Assembly (NCBI GenBank): GCA_903920205.1
Contig: CAIXLI010000175.1
Span: 1 to 52,054, forward strand
Direction: 5' to 3'
From: an uncultured Pseudomonadota bacterium
GTDB taxonomy: Bacteria; Pseudomonadota; Alphaproteobacteria; UBA9219
Length of the DNA: 52,054 nucleotides
Shown here: positions 1-8,479 of the stretch, piece by piece
Layout: each line of letters opens with the position of its first letter
How positions within the stretch are numbered: position 1 is the stretch's first letter
Notes under the pieces: generated by a model
Seen by the model: the letters and a program-made list of their open reading frames with translations, nothing else
Database searches by the model: none
Told to the model about the DNA's origin: nothing
Translations under genes and position numbers: made by a program

Positions 1-66
1 GGCCACGAGGATGACGACAATAAGTACAGCGAAAATAATAGGGCCTTTATAGTTTGCGTTTATCAT
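1..66 (-). CDS. N-terminal fragment of a small hydrophobic membrane protein, truncated by window edge
   Basis: Minus-strand ATG at 66 followed by open frame MINANYKGPIIFAVLIVVILVA to the window edge; hydrophobic helix. Confidence 0.4.
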   Translation of the reverse strand, partial: MINANYKGPIIFAVLIVVILVA

Positions 67-113
67 GGTTTTTGCCTCGTTGACTCTGGTTGACGGGAAA
101 GGACGCAACATCT

Positions 114-374
114 TTATCTACCAAGATCGATTTGTCTGTCGCTTGTCGCCGCCCCTGTCGCCGCGCCGACTGCCCCGCCTATGAGTACGGCGGGAAGAAG
201 CGGCGCCCCCAAAACAGCCGCGCCCACGCCTGCGCCCGCGCCGATGCCAGCGCCGCTGAGCGCGCGTTCGCCAGGCTCATGACCGCAGGAGGTCAGAGAA
301 AAAAGAAGCGCAGAAGCAACAAGGCAAGCGACAAGACGCTTTGCTTTGAACATGGGGTTAATCCTTTTTGACAC
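114..374 (-). CDS. Small glycine-zipper-type lipoprotein
   Basis: 86 aa; signal peptide with lipobox-like LFSLTSC, then GAGIGAGAGVGAAVLGAPLLPAVLIGGAVGAATGAA glycine-zipper repeats. Confidence 0.6.
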   Translation of the reverse strand: MSKRINPMFKAKRLVACLVASALLFSLTSCGHEPGERALSGAGIGAGAGVGAAVLGAPLLPAVLIGGAVGAATGAATSDRQIDLGR

Positions 375-382
375 GTAAGCGC

Positions 383-1033
383 TTACTGCGCATCGGGCAT
401 TTTGCCATCATGGCGAAGGCCGATTTCGACTTCGACGCGGCGATCATTTTGGAGGCATGCAATCAGCTTCTGCCGCGTTCCGGCTGCTGGACAGTTGGTT
501 GACGGCTTAGTCTTTCCGACCCACCGCGTTTTCGTGACATGCGCGTTCGTGTATCCGCTGGCGATCAGATAATCACGCACGGTTTCGGCGCGCTTTTGAG
601 AAAGCTTGTCGTTATAGGCAAGGCTTCCGATGCGGTCGGCATAGCCTACAAGACGAGCGTCTTGCACGCTTTGATCGGTTTTCAACGCGTTGGCAAGTGC
701 ATCCAGACGTTCTTTGGCCTCCAAAGACAAGTCAAAGCGGTCAAAAACAAAATAGACCGTGCGCTCCTCGCGCGTAAATTCTGAAACTGAACGAGTTTTC
801 CGCTCCTCGACAATGGTTTGCTCTTGCTGCACGACGCGACGGGGCGGCGGAGCGCAAACATCATGATCGTTAACCCCTTTCGAACGCACACAGGATCCGG
901 AAATAATGTGAACAATTTGCCCGTCCTTAGCGCGGACAACTTCGCGGTCGTCAGGCTCAGCAGCAGCCATGCCGACCGAGCCCAGCAAAACGAAGCCTGC
1001 AAGAGTCAGAAATTTTACATCGCGGCGGGTCAT
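383..1033 (-). CDS. OmpA-family C-terminal domain protein
   Basis: Signal peptide; OmpA/MotB-like VYFVFDRFDLSLEAKERLDALANAL...LVGYADRIGSLAYNDKLSQKRAETVRDYL; start overlaps upstream stop (ATGA). Confidence 0.85.
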   Translation of the reverse strand: MTRRDVKFLTLAGFVLLGSVGMAAAEPDDREVVRAKDGQIVHIISGSCVRSKGVNDHDVCAPPPRRVVQQEQTIVEERKTRSVSEFTREERTVYFVFDRFDLSLEAKERLDALANALKTDQSVQDARLVGYADRIGSLAYNDKLSQKRAETVRDYLIASGYTNAHVTKTRWVGKTKPSTNCPAAGTRQKLIACLQNDRRVEVEIGLRHDGKMPDAQ

Positions 1034-1749
1034 CTGGGTTGTCCTTGTTGCGTTGTTGTGCGGGTTGTGGTGGTGGTTTGCAGATCGCCGTCCTGAAAAT
1101 CGTCGGGCGTTGCATAAATAACCGGAGCGGCAAGATAACCGCCGGGGACAGGATGCCCGTAGACGATGGCGGGGGGAACGATGGTCGTGCGCCGGATTGT
1201 CACCGTTTTTTGCATAACGGTATCGGGAATCTCGGCGACTGGCTGCACGCGGAAGGGCATCATCTCGTTTTCATCGGCGATGACCCCGTCAATGGAGTAC
1301 AAATTGACATCATTGCCTTCGCTACGCGTCAAAATCTTGTGCCCTTCCACGGTAAAGTCGTTTTTGTACGCTTCCTCGACGCGAATGCCGCGATTGCCGA
1401 TTGTCGGAACAGGGCCGCCCCATCGAGAAAGATCGCGAAGGTTATCAGCCCGGGGAACAATGTGGTTGCGCAAAACGGCGGCTACTTGAGCGCGGCATTG
1501 CGCGGAGTAAAAACAGGGGTAAGCGCGAGGCCTTATGTCGGCGAAAGCCGCGTTAGTCGGCGCGAAGACCGTGTATGACGTGTTTTCATTCAGTTCATTA
1601 ACCACGCCGGTGCCGACGAGAGCCTGATGAAACGTCGAAAACCGCCCTCCTTGATTTTCAATAGCGATCTCTACGCTGGTGTTATTGGCGTAGGCAGGGA
1701 CAGCAGTCAGCAGACTTAGCATGACCGCAGTTGCGAGAGAGTAGTTCAT
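1030..1749 (-). CDS. Fasciclin (FAS1) domain secreted protein
   Basis: YTVFAPTNAAFADI...LRNHIVP...ILTRSEGNDVNLYSIDGVI is typical of FAS1; signal peptide; RBS AAAGGATATTTT before ATG at 1749. Confidence 0.8.
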   Translation of the reverse strand: MNYSLATAVMLSLLTAVPAYANNTSVEIAIENQGGRFSTFHQALVGTGVVNELNENTSYTVFAPTNAAFADIRPRAYPCFYSAQCRAQVAAVLRNHIVPRADNLRDLSRWGGPVPTIGNRGIRVEEAYKNDFTVEGHKILTRSEGNDVNLYSIDGVIADENEMMPFRVQPVAEIPDTVMQKTVTIRRTTIVPPAIVYGHPVPGGYLAAPVIYATPDDFQDGDLQTTTTTRTTTQQGQPR

Positions 1750-1805
1750 AAAATATCCTTTCAATCGTTGCGTGAGGCTTTTTTTGTTAAAGGCGCGGTA
1801 AAATA

Positions 1806-2042
1806 TTAGAATTTCAGCTTAAGTTCATAAGCTTCCCTATCCGCTTCCAGCTGCTCTTCGATAGAAAGTCGGCCGAAGGTGTCCTGCACCGATCGATGGA
1901 TGGCACGGGCCATGGCATTGCCATCTCCGCCTACTGCGACGGCAGGCAAATGCGCTGCTTGGCGAAGGGCGTCGCCGTCAAAATCGGAAAGGCGCAATTG
2001 CGCATTAAGAGTCTCGCTATGGGGATAATAACGTATGGCCAT
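1806..2042 (-). CDS. Small hypothetical protein (78 aa)
   Basis: Intact ORF at the head of the fasciclin/OmpA operon, downstream of a TTTTGACATTCATCAAA palindrome. Confidence 0.55.
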   Translation of the reverse strand: MAIRYYPHSETLNAQLRLSDFDGDALRQAAHLPAVAVGGDGNAMARAIHRSVQDTFGRLSIEEQLEADREAYELKLKF

Positions 2043-2112
2043 GGGGGAACCTGATGGTTAAGGAGAAAAGGATTTCTGCGCCCTTTATCCGTACTCTTAT
2101 TAAACAACCCTA

Positions 2113-2129
2113 TTTTGACATTCATCAAA
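2113..2129. promoter_or_regulatory. FNR/DNR-type palindrome TTTTGACATTCATCAAA
   Basis: TTGA-N6-TCAA dyad centred about 80 bp upstream of ORF 1806..2042(-). Confidence 0.65.
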
Positions 2130-2201
2130 TAGCGCGCTGCCTATTGATTATCTGTTCGCAATGTAAGGCCGTGTTATTGCAACAGCACAATTCACAACGA
2201 A

Positions 2202-2230
2202 AAACGCCGCCCCATGGAAAGGCGGCGTTT
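2202..2230 (-). terminator. Rho-independent terminator after CsbD gene
   Basis: Perfect 10-bp arms AAACGCCGCC / GGCGGCGTTT; on the minus strand followed by a T run, just 3' of 2249. Confidence 0.85.
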
Positions 2231-2248
2231 CTCAATAAGGCAGGGGGA

Positions 2249-2470
2249 TTACGCTGCCTTGCTTGAACTGCAACTACAGTTTTTCTCAAGTTCGGTCAGG
2301 CGCTTTTGCGCGTCTTCTTTGGTAAGGCCGTATTGTTCTTGGAGCTTGCCGAAGAACATATCAAGCTTGCCATCGGCAAGAGCGATGTCGTCGTCGCTGA
2401 GACGGCCCCAAGTTTCCTTGATTTTGCCGCGAAGCTGATCGAACTTTCCTTGCATTTGATCTTGATTCAT
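2249..2470 (-). CDS. CsbD-family stress protein
   Basis: MNQDQMQGKFDQLRGKIKETWGRLSDDDIALADGKLDMFFGKLQEQYGLTKEDAQKRL matches CsbD pattern. Confidence 0.9.
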   Translation of the reverse strand: MNQDQMQGKFDQLRGKIKETWGRLSDDDIALADGKLDMFFGKLQEQYGLTKEDAQKRLTELEKNCSCSSSKAA

Positions 2471-2530
2471 AGCGATCTCCTTTGGTTGAGGGTTAAGCAG
2501 GGTTGTCTTGCGACCTCGGGGTTTCGCTTC

Positions 2531-2866
2531 TTAGTTAATGTGCAGTGGAATGATAAAATTGAACGCAGGCCCACCCCCATATTCCGGTTCAGCATAGTAA
2601 GGGGGCGGAGCATAGACGAGCGGCGGCGCATAAATCACACCCGGCCCCTGCCTGTATCGCCGCCCGTCCCACGAATGGGAGGCGCGATATTCATGGTCGC
2701 GCCAGTTTCTGTTTACGACGGCAGGCCTCCCTCGGCCATGATCGTTGCGCCAGCCCTGTGCCTGCGCAGGAGCACCACACACTGCCAGAAGCATAACGCC
2801 GAGCGCCACGCTTGTTATAACGCTGCGCAAAGTCACCGCGCAAAGATATTTAGAAAGAACATTCAT
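2531..2866 (-). CDS. Small secreted basic/Tyr-Pro-rich protein
   Basis: MNVLSKYLCAVTL... signal peptide ending APAQA, then RNDHGRGRPAVVNRNWRDHEYRASH and YAPPLVYAPPPYY; ATG at 2866 preceded by GGAG; longer ORF start at 3073 would overlap the upstream gene. Confidence 0.6.
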   Translation of the reverse strand: MNVLSKYLCAVTLRSVITSVALGVMLLAVCGAPAQAQGWRNDHGRGRPAVVNRNWRDHEYRASHSWDGRRYRQGPGVIYAPPLVYAPPPYYAEPEYGGGPAFNFIIPLHIN

Positions 2867-2893
2867 GATCTGCTCCTTGGTGAGAACAAAAGT

Positions 2894-2933
2894 CGTTTCA
2901 GAGAGAATGCTTGAACGCCCCTCTTCTGAAACG
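2894..2933 (-). terminator. Inverted repeat between the Spy-like gene and the next gene (terminator/attenuator-like)
   Basis: CGTTTCAGA (2894-2902) / TCTGAAACG (2925-2933); on the minus strand followed by ACTTTTGTT. Confidence 0.45.
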
Positions 2934-2954
2934 AGTGGAATGACAAGGGGCAAG

Positions 2955-3548
2955 TTATTTGTGCTTTTTGCCCGGCTTTTTGCCATGACGTCCTTCAAAG
3001 TTTCCAAAGACTTTATCAGCGACTTTTTGCTGACTGTCCGGCATGTCAGCGTAAAGCGACTGGAACGACGCAATCATCTTCTTAAGACCATCAGCATGCG
3101 CCTGCGTGATATCGGCGTAGGATTGAAGGTCATCGATGGCGGTCATGGCCTCCGCGTTTTGATGCCGAGCTTCGATCAGCGTCCTGATCGCCGTTTCGTT
3201 ATCGCGCATCGTTTGCGCAACGGCAGACCATTTTACTTCCTGCTCGCTTGTAATAACGAGTTTGTCGTGCAGGGTGCTGATGCGTTCTTCGACATGCTGC
3301 GCCATTTCTTGTGGACTATGCTCCATCATCATCTTGTCATGCCCGCGATGATGCTTGACGGGTGGAGCGACTTGATCCGCCGCGTTTTGCTGTGGTTCCG
3401 TTGCATCGGCAGGCGAAGCATTCACGGGGCCAGCAAAAGAAAAACAGCCGATCACTGCGGCAAGAACGGCGGTGCGAATAATAGTTTGCGAGAGGGGGGG
3501 CGCCTGCAACGGCAAGTTCCTATCTTGATCTCTAGCGATATTTTTCAT
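2955..3548 (-). CDS. LTXXQ/Spy-like periplasmic protein
   Basis: Signal peptide; MMMEHSPQEMAQHVEERISTLHDKLVITSEQEVKWSAVAQTMRDN resembles the Spy/CpxP family; His/Lys-rich tail. Confidence 0.7.
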   Translation of the reverse strand: MKNIARDQDRNLPLQAPPLSQTIIRTAVLAAVIGCFSFAGPVNASPADATEPQQNAADQVAPPVKHHRGHDKMMMEHSPQEMAQHVEERISTLHDKLVITSEQEVKWSAVAQTMRDNETAIRTLIEARHQNAEAMTAIDDLQSYADITQAHADGLKKMIASFQSLYADMPDSQQKVADKVFGNFEGRHGKKPGKKHK

Positions 3549-3617
3549 CGGGAATCCTATAGGTTGGGGTGTGGGAAACTTTCTGACTGACCTCGTCTAC
3601 ACCCACATCACATTGCT

Positions 3618-3639
3618 CATTTTGACATTAATCAAAATG
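3618..3639. promoter_or_regulatory. FNR/DNR-type palindrome CATTTTGA-CATTAA-TCAAAATG
   Basis: Perfect 8-bp arms with 6-bp spacer between divergent Spy-like gene (3548-) and Crp/Fnr gene (3682+). Confidence 0.75.
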
Positions 3640-3681
3640 TTTTTTTAAGACTCTTCCTTTAAGGAGGAGTATACTTCCTCC

Positions 3682-4437
3682 ATGTCGTTACTGTGCACAA
3701 CCAGAGGCGAAGAAGTTTCTGGGCACCGGTCGAGTTATCTGGGGTGCTTGAGGGGAGCTTTGTTTTTTTCAGGCCTTTCCGACAAGGAAATTTCAGGATT
3801 TTTAGATGTCGCCCAGTCACGGGCTTACAGAAAAGGTAAGCTGCTTTACCTTGAAGGAGAGCCCGCAGAATTTTTTTACGTTGTCTGTAGCGGCTGGGTG
3901 AAACTTTTTCACACCATGCCGGAAGGCGACGAAGTGACCATTGACATGCTGACCACTGGACATCTTGCGGGCGAGGGTTCCATATTTGAAAATGGCCTTC
4001 ATACAAGCAGCGCACAAGTGATCGAAGACGTTCAGGTCATCAGCATTCCTTTGCACACGTTGAAGGATCAAATTAGAAACAGCCAGACATTGGCGCTGAA
4101 CATGTTTTCCGCGATGGCGCGCCATCACAGACGCCACTATGGCGATATGGCGCTGAACGCGATGCAGACGGCACCCCAGCGCGTTGGAACTTTTTTGCTG
4201 AGGCTTTGCCCGCAAGACAAAAAGGAAAGCATCGCTTTTCATCTACCCTATGACAAAACCTTGATCGCCGAAACTTTGGGAATGAAAGGCGCGACGTTTT
4301 CCCGCGCACTAAATATATTAAGGCAAAAGACGGGGCTGCGCATGAAAGGCACGCGCGTCGAAATTGACTCGACAAAGGCCTTAATCAAATTTGTTTATGG
4401 GCCCCTCGCCACAAAATACTTGTCAGAAGATTTTTGA
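3682..4437 (+). CDS. Crp/Fnr-family transcriptional regulator
   Basis: cNMP-binding-like N-domain (YRKGKLLYLEGEPAEFFYVVCSGWVKLF) and HTH (LIAETLGMKGATFSRALNILRQ); RBS AAGGAGGAG. Confidence 0.85.
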   Translation: MSLLCTTRGEEVSGHRSSYLGCLRGALFFSGLSDKEISGFLDVAQSRAYRKGKLLYLEGEPAEFFYVVCSGWVKLFHTMPEGDEVTIDMLTTGHLAGEGSIFENGLHTSSAQVIEDVQVISIPLHTLKDQIRNSQTLALNMFSAMARHHRRHYGDMALNAMQTAPQRVGTFLLRLCPQDKKESIAFHLPYDKTLIAETLGMKGATFSRALNILRQKTGLRMKGTRVEIDSTKALIKFVYGPLATKYLSEDF

Positions 4438-4446
4438 TTTGACGCG

Positions 4447-4833
4447 TCAGTTCTCGTCAAAAACACCCGTCAACCAGCCCCAATCGAGATTCGCGGGGTG
4501 TTCGATATATTCTTCGGGATGATCGACGACCTGCTTGATGTAACTGTATTTAAACGGCCAGACATCTTCCCGAATGGCGGGTTCCTTTTTTAGGATTTTT
4601 ATTTTCATGTCCTCGGTAAGTTGCAGCGTGTAAATGACCTTGGGCCTGTCGTCATAGACCGCGCAGTGAACGACGGCGTCCTGTCCAAGTTTCTTCCACC
4701 GCGCTTGCCAGATTTCCATAAATGGAAATTTTGTTTTGTTTTTTTCGATGGCCTGATTGCAGACTTCCAGATAGCGCTCGAAAACACGTTCATATTCCTC
4801 GACGATTTCCGGTTTTTGGGTCAAAGCATCCAT
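4447..4833 (-). CDS. Hypothetical protein (~128 aa)
   Basis: ATG at 4833 preceded by AAAGGAGAACAACA; MDALTQKPEIVEEYERVFERYLEVCNQAIEKNKTK; no family recognised. Confidence 0.6.
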   Translation of the reverse strand: MDALTQKPEIVEEYERVFERYLEVCNQAIEKNKTKFPFMEIWQARWKKLGQDAVVHCAVYDDRPKVIYTLQLTEDMKIKILKKEPAIREDVWPFKYSYIKQVVDHPEEYIEHPANLDWGWLTGVFDEN

Positions 4834-4943
4834 TGTTGTTCTCCTTTCCTTACGCAGCAAGGACACAAAATTCAGGAAGACGTCTTGACTTATGTAAAAT
4901 AGACAAGCTTGACGCATGACGTTGAGCCGATGACGGCGCATGC

Positions 4944-4963
4944 CTTTTGATTAATGTCAAAAG
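4944..4963. promoter_or_regulatory. FNR/DNR-type palindrome CTTTTGA-TTAATG-TCAAAAG
   Basis: Perfect 7-bp arms, TTGA-N6-TCAA, between divergent genes 4833(-) and 5035(+). Confidence 0.75.
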
Positions 4964-5034
4964 AACGGATGGTAGATAGAGGTACACGCAACACCGTCGG
5001 AGAATTCCTGCCGATTTTTATATGGAGCTTCCCA

Positions 5035-5445
5035 ATGAATCACGCCAGAAAAAATAGCGCACTTATGCTGACCGGCCTTGCTTTGCTTGGCGCCGCTATG
5101 CCGATAATGTACGCAAGAGCGGACAACGTGACGCAAACCATCGAGATGGTTCGGGTTGACGTTCAAAAGCTTTCGACCGGCTATCGCGTTTCTAAACTGA
5201 TTGGCAACAATGTTGTCAACGACACGGATGAAACGATCGGCAAGATCGACGACCTTATTGTCAGTCCCGACGACAACAAGTCTGCTTACGTCATTCTTTC
5301 GGTCGGCGGTTGGCTGGGCATGGGCACGCATTTGGTCGCCTTGCCTTATGCTAACTTACATATTACCAGCAACAAAATAGCTTTGCCCGGCGCTACCAAG
5401 GAAGGATTAAAAACCCTGCCGGAGTTTAAGTTCAGCACACTCTAA
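5035..5445 (+). CDS. PRC-barrel domain protein, secreted
   Basis: Signal peptide; YRVSKLIGNNVVNDTDETIGKIDDLIVSPDDNKSAYVILSVGGWLGMGTHLVALPY is PRC-barrel-like. Confidence 0.8.
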   Translation: MNHARKNSALMLTGLALLGAAMPIMYARADNVTQTIEMVRVDVQKLSTGYRVSKLIGNNVVNDTDETIGKIDDLIVSPDDNKSAYVILSVGGWLGMGTHLVALPYANLHITSNKIALPGATKEGLKTLPEFKFSTL

Positions 5446-5453
5446 GCCTTTTT

Positions 5454-5479
5454 CCCTCGCTTTACGCGTGAGGCGAGGG
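5454..5479 (+). terminator. Putative terminator hairpin
   Basis: CCCTCGC / GCGAGGG arms just 3' of the PRC-barrel gene; no clear T tract on the + strand. Confidence 0.5.
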
Positions 5480-5528
5480 GATGGTTTTGCCGCTTAGACT
5501 ACCCCTTACACTTTTTTGGAGGAAGCTT

Positions 5529-5897
5529 ATGAAATATCCACGCTTATCTGCTTTGTTATTTGTTGTTCTTGGTCTCGCCGCTTGTACCGGCCCTGCGGGC
5601 CCTCCTGGCAATCAGGGTAATACGGGCTATACAGGCGCAACAGGCGCCAAGGGAAACACAGGAAACACGGGCTATACAGGGTACACAGGCGCGACGGGCA
5701 ATCAGGGAAACACCGGCTATACCGGTGCGACCGGAGAGACCGGACAACAGGGCATGTCTGGCGACACTGGCGCACAAGGCGTTCCTGGCGACAAAGGCCA
5801 GCAAGGGGCTTCAGGAAGCCAGGGCAAGAAAGGCAATACAGGCGCCAAGGGAAGCACTGGTGGCTCGGGCAGCCCTACGACCGTTATTGTCGAGTAA
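5529..5897 (+). CDS. Collagen-like (Gly-X-Y) lipoprotein
   Basis: Lipobox LAAC followed immediately by about 32 uninterrupted G-X-Y triplets (GPAGPPGNQGNTGYTGATGAKG...). Confidence 0.85.
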   Translation: MKYPRLSALLFVVLGLAACTGPAGPPGNQGNTGYTGATGAKGNTGNTGYTGYTGATGNQGNTGYTGATGETGQQGMSGDTGAQGVPGDKGQQGASGSQGKKGNTGAKGSTGGSGSPTTVIVE

Positions 5898-6095
5898 GTC
5901 TGGGGCGTTTTAAGACTGCGGGGACTCCCCCTCTCCGCAGTTCGCCCTTTGAGTGCATGCCTTCCTGCGGAGCCCCCTAATACTTCGCACATTTCAAATA
6001 ACACAAACAAAGATCTTCATCGCTAATAAACAGACCGCAAGGCTTTCAGCCCCACCTTGTCACAGTCAATTCACGCATAATTGAGGAGACTCGCC

Positions 6096-6323
6096 ATGCC
6101 CGACTCGCAAAAAAAACCCACGCCAGAGCTGAGTTTCGAAGATCATATCAACGCCGCCAAATGCTGTAATAAAGCAGCGCAAGAACATAGTCACGCTGCC
6201 CAATGCTGCGCGACAGGGGATACAGATAGAGCGGTCGGTCATGCGCAAAGCGCGCTATTTTACAACGCGATAGCGCAAGATTACGGTCTGCGGGCGATTG
6301 CTCATAAAACGGGTTCAGCGTGA
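6096..6323 (+). CDS. Small hypothetical cytosolic protein
   Basis: MPDSQKKPTPELSFEDHINAAKCCNKAAQEHSHAAQCCATGDTDRAVGHAQSALFYNAIAQDYG; RBS GAGGAG. Confidence 0.6.
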   Translation: MPDSQKKPTPELSFEDHINAAKCCNKAAQEHSHAAQCCATGDTDRAVGHAQSALFYNAIAQDYGLRAIAHKTGSA

Positions 6324-6334
6324 CGCCCCCGTTA

Positions 6335-6371
6335 GGGGAAAAGTTTTTCGTGTACGAAGGAGCTTTTCCCC
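6335..6371. terminator. Terminator hairpin between convergent genes
   Basis: GGGGAAAAG ... CTTTTCCCC arms with inner TTCG-TGTA-CGAA, between 6323(+) and 6379(-). Confidence 0.7.
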
Positions 6372-6378
6372 GTCAAAC

Positions 6379-6771
6379 CTACTTCATCGCGGCTAGTTGT
6401 TCTCGAAGCCAAATTCTGGCTTCCATCTTTGTTCCGTCGGCAAGGCGCACGTAATAGGGAAGCCCTGTCACCGACGACTGACTAGCAATGGCGTTGATAA
6501 AATCTTCTGCCGTGTGAATCTGGTCGCTAAAATTCTTGAGCTTTTCTCGAAGATGAGCGCTGGCTTCTTCTCCGGTATAGGTAACACCGTTACGGATAAA
6601 CACAAGATCGGAGGCGCTTATTCTATTAAGCAAAGCAAGAATTTTATAATGTTCGCTTTGTTGATCGGCATGAGCGTGCGTTTGGCACGCAAAAGATACC
6701 GCCATTAGAGCCGTCATAAGCAGGATACGAAACAGAAACCTATTCCTGAACGTCGCATAAGGCACAGACAT
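6379..6771 (-). CDS. Hypothetical secreted protein (130 aa)
   Basis: Signal peptide, intact ORF directly downstream of the PLD gene. Confidence 0.6.
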   Translation of the reverse strand: MSVPYATFRNRFLFRILLMTALMAVSFACQTHAHADQQSEHYKILALLNRISASDLVFIRNGVTYTGEEASAHLREKLKNFSDQIHTAEDFINAIASQSSVTGLPYYVRLADGTKMEARIWLREQLAAMK

Positions 6772-6782
6772 ATTTTTCTCCC

Positions 6783-8381
6783 TTACAATTCAGTGTCGAT
6801 TGGAAGAATGGAAAAAAGACTGTCTATAACATTTCTCCAAAATCCTGCATGCGGGTTGAAGTCATAATAAACAGTTTTGCCGTCCTCTTTGGTCATCCAG
6901 AGCATATCTCCCGCCTGAATGTCAGGGCGATCGGCGATCGGAACCGTGTCGGCAATAATAACGCGATAGCTGGATTCTGGCGCGGTTACTTCCGCAAACA
7001 ATCGCGCAATATTGGCGCAAAGTTTGAGGCTATGAATAACCAACACCTGTTCCGTGTTTTGTTGCTCCGATCTCGGGTCAAGGTTGAACGAGCCAATCAC
7101 AAGGTCCCGCCGATCAATCATATAGATTTTCGAGTGCAGTCCGTTTTGAGAGGATGGCTTAAACATGCTTTTGACGGAATGCAGCGGCTGTATGGATTTG
7201 ATCTCATAAAGTTTGACGCCGCCTTCGACCAAGGCCTTTCGATAATGGCTGTATCCTGCCTGAGCAGGGACCATATCGGTTGAGGCAAGGGAATTTGTTA
7301 CGATACGAACGGCAACACCGCGAGCCACTAAAGCCTTAAGTTCATCTACCCCGCTATCAAGCGGCACAAAATAAGGCGTAAAAACGATAAACTCGTGTTG
7401 CGCTTGCCCCACCAACGCATCAATGCGAAGGCTGGGGGCGCTAACGGCGGCATCGCTTGGCAAATTGATTTTGCCGGGGCTGTCCGAGGCCAGTTCGGCG
7501 CGCGCCCAAATAAGCGGCACATCGCCCTTTTTGACCTCGCGCGGAAGGGGGATCTTGTTGAGCTGTTCCCCGATTGAGGATTGTGCCGTCTCTTCCCAGT
7601 AAGCGCGCCTGTCGTCACGCAGTTTGACAATAGTTTGCGCGTTCGGCGGCGGCAGATTCAGCGTAAGGATGGGAAAGGATTCGTCGCTGTTCCAATAGAC
7701 ATCGAAATTATTCGAGATTTGGCGCGTGATGGGGCCGCTGCTAAGAACGTCGATATCACGAAAATCCATGACCTTGCTGGCCTCGAAATATTCATCGCCG
7801 AGGTTCCGCCCGCCCATAATGGCGATCTGGTTATCAACGATAATTGCTTTGTTATGCATGCGTCGCGTAAACTGGTGCATGTCGAAAAAGACGTTGCCGA
7901 TATGCGCAAAAAAAGATTCGTCCCGCGTCGAGTAAGGATTAAAAACCCTGATTTCTATATTGGGGTGTTCGTTCAAAGAAACAGCGCCAGCTTCGAAATC
8001 GTCAAGATTCCAGTCGTCCAACAGCATCCGCACGCGCACGCCCCGATCTGCAGCACGCGAGACCGCTTCCAGCAAAAGTTTGCCGGTCGTGTCGTCGCTG
8101 GTGCTGAAATATTGCATGTCGATGCTTCGCTGGCTTGCCTCCATCAGAGCAATGCGCATCATCATGGCTTCGGGGCCTGTTGGCAGAATGTGAAAACCGG
8201 ATTTACCGGGATGCCGCGTCGCGGCTTGCCCATAGGCTTGCCCAAGCAGCGTCCCCGATGTGTCGGTCACAGCGTATGTGGCGACACGCGGGTAATAGGA
8301 CGCGGGCAGACGTGCGGCGCACCCCGTTAACAAAACTAAAAGGGCAAGCCCACCACAGTATCGGTGCAGCGAGCGAGACAT
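6783..8381 (-). CDS. Phospholipase D / cardiolipin synthase-like lipoprotein
   Basis: Two HxK motifs: HNKAIIVDNQIAIMGGRNLGDEYF and HSKIYMIDRRDLVIGSFNLDPRS; N-terminal lipobox LLTGC. Confidence 0.9.
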   Translation of the reverse strand: MSRSLHRYCGGLALLVLLTGCAARLPASYYPRVATYAVTDTSGTLLGQAYGQAATRHPGKSGFHILPTGPEAMMMRIALMEASQRSIDMQYFSTSDDTTGKLLLEAVSRAADRGVRVRMLLDDWNLDDFEAGAVSLNEHPNIEIRVFNPYSTRDESFFAHIGNVFFDMHQFTRRMHNKAIIVDNQIAIMGGRNLGDEYFEASKVMDFRDIDVLSSGPITRQISNNFDVYWNSDESFPILTLNLPPPNAQTIVKLRDDRRAYWEETAQSSIGEQLNKIPLPREVKKGDVPLIWARAELASDSPGKINLPSDAAVSAPSLRIDALVGQAQHEFIVFTPYFVPLDSGVDELKALVARGVAVRIVTNSLASTDMVPAQAGYSHYRKALVEGGVKLYEIKSIQPLHSVKSMFKPSSQNGLHSKIYMIDRRDLVIGSFNLDPRSEQQNTEQVLVIHSLKLCANIARLFAEVTAPESSYRVIIADTVPIADRPDIQAGDMLWMTKEDGKTVYYDFNPHAGFWRNVIDSLFSILPIDTEL

Positions 8382-8457
8382 ATTTCCTCAATTCATTTTT
8401 TTATTCATCGCGGCGTGTGGGAACTTTGACGATTTAGTATCAAGGGTGTGAAGCAAG

Positions 8458-8479
8458 CCTTTTGATCAATGTCAAAAGG
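8458..8479. promoter_or_regulatory. FNR/DNR-type palindrome CCTTTTGA-TCAATG-TCAAAAGG
   Basis: Perfect 8-bp arms with 6-bp spacer, between divergent PLD (8381-) and SYLF (8579+) genes; TATCAT -10-like element at 8503-8508. Confidence 0.8.

Noticed and set aside
5560-5913. Alternative-frame ORFs over the collagen-like gene, and the triplet repeat as a possible CRISPR or tandem array
   Set aside because: The 9-bp periodicity is explained by Gly-X-Y coding; alternative frames are repeats of the same codons; no spacer/repeat architecture.
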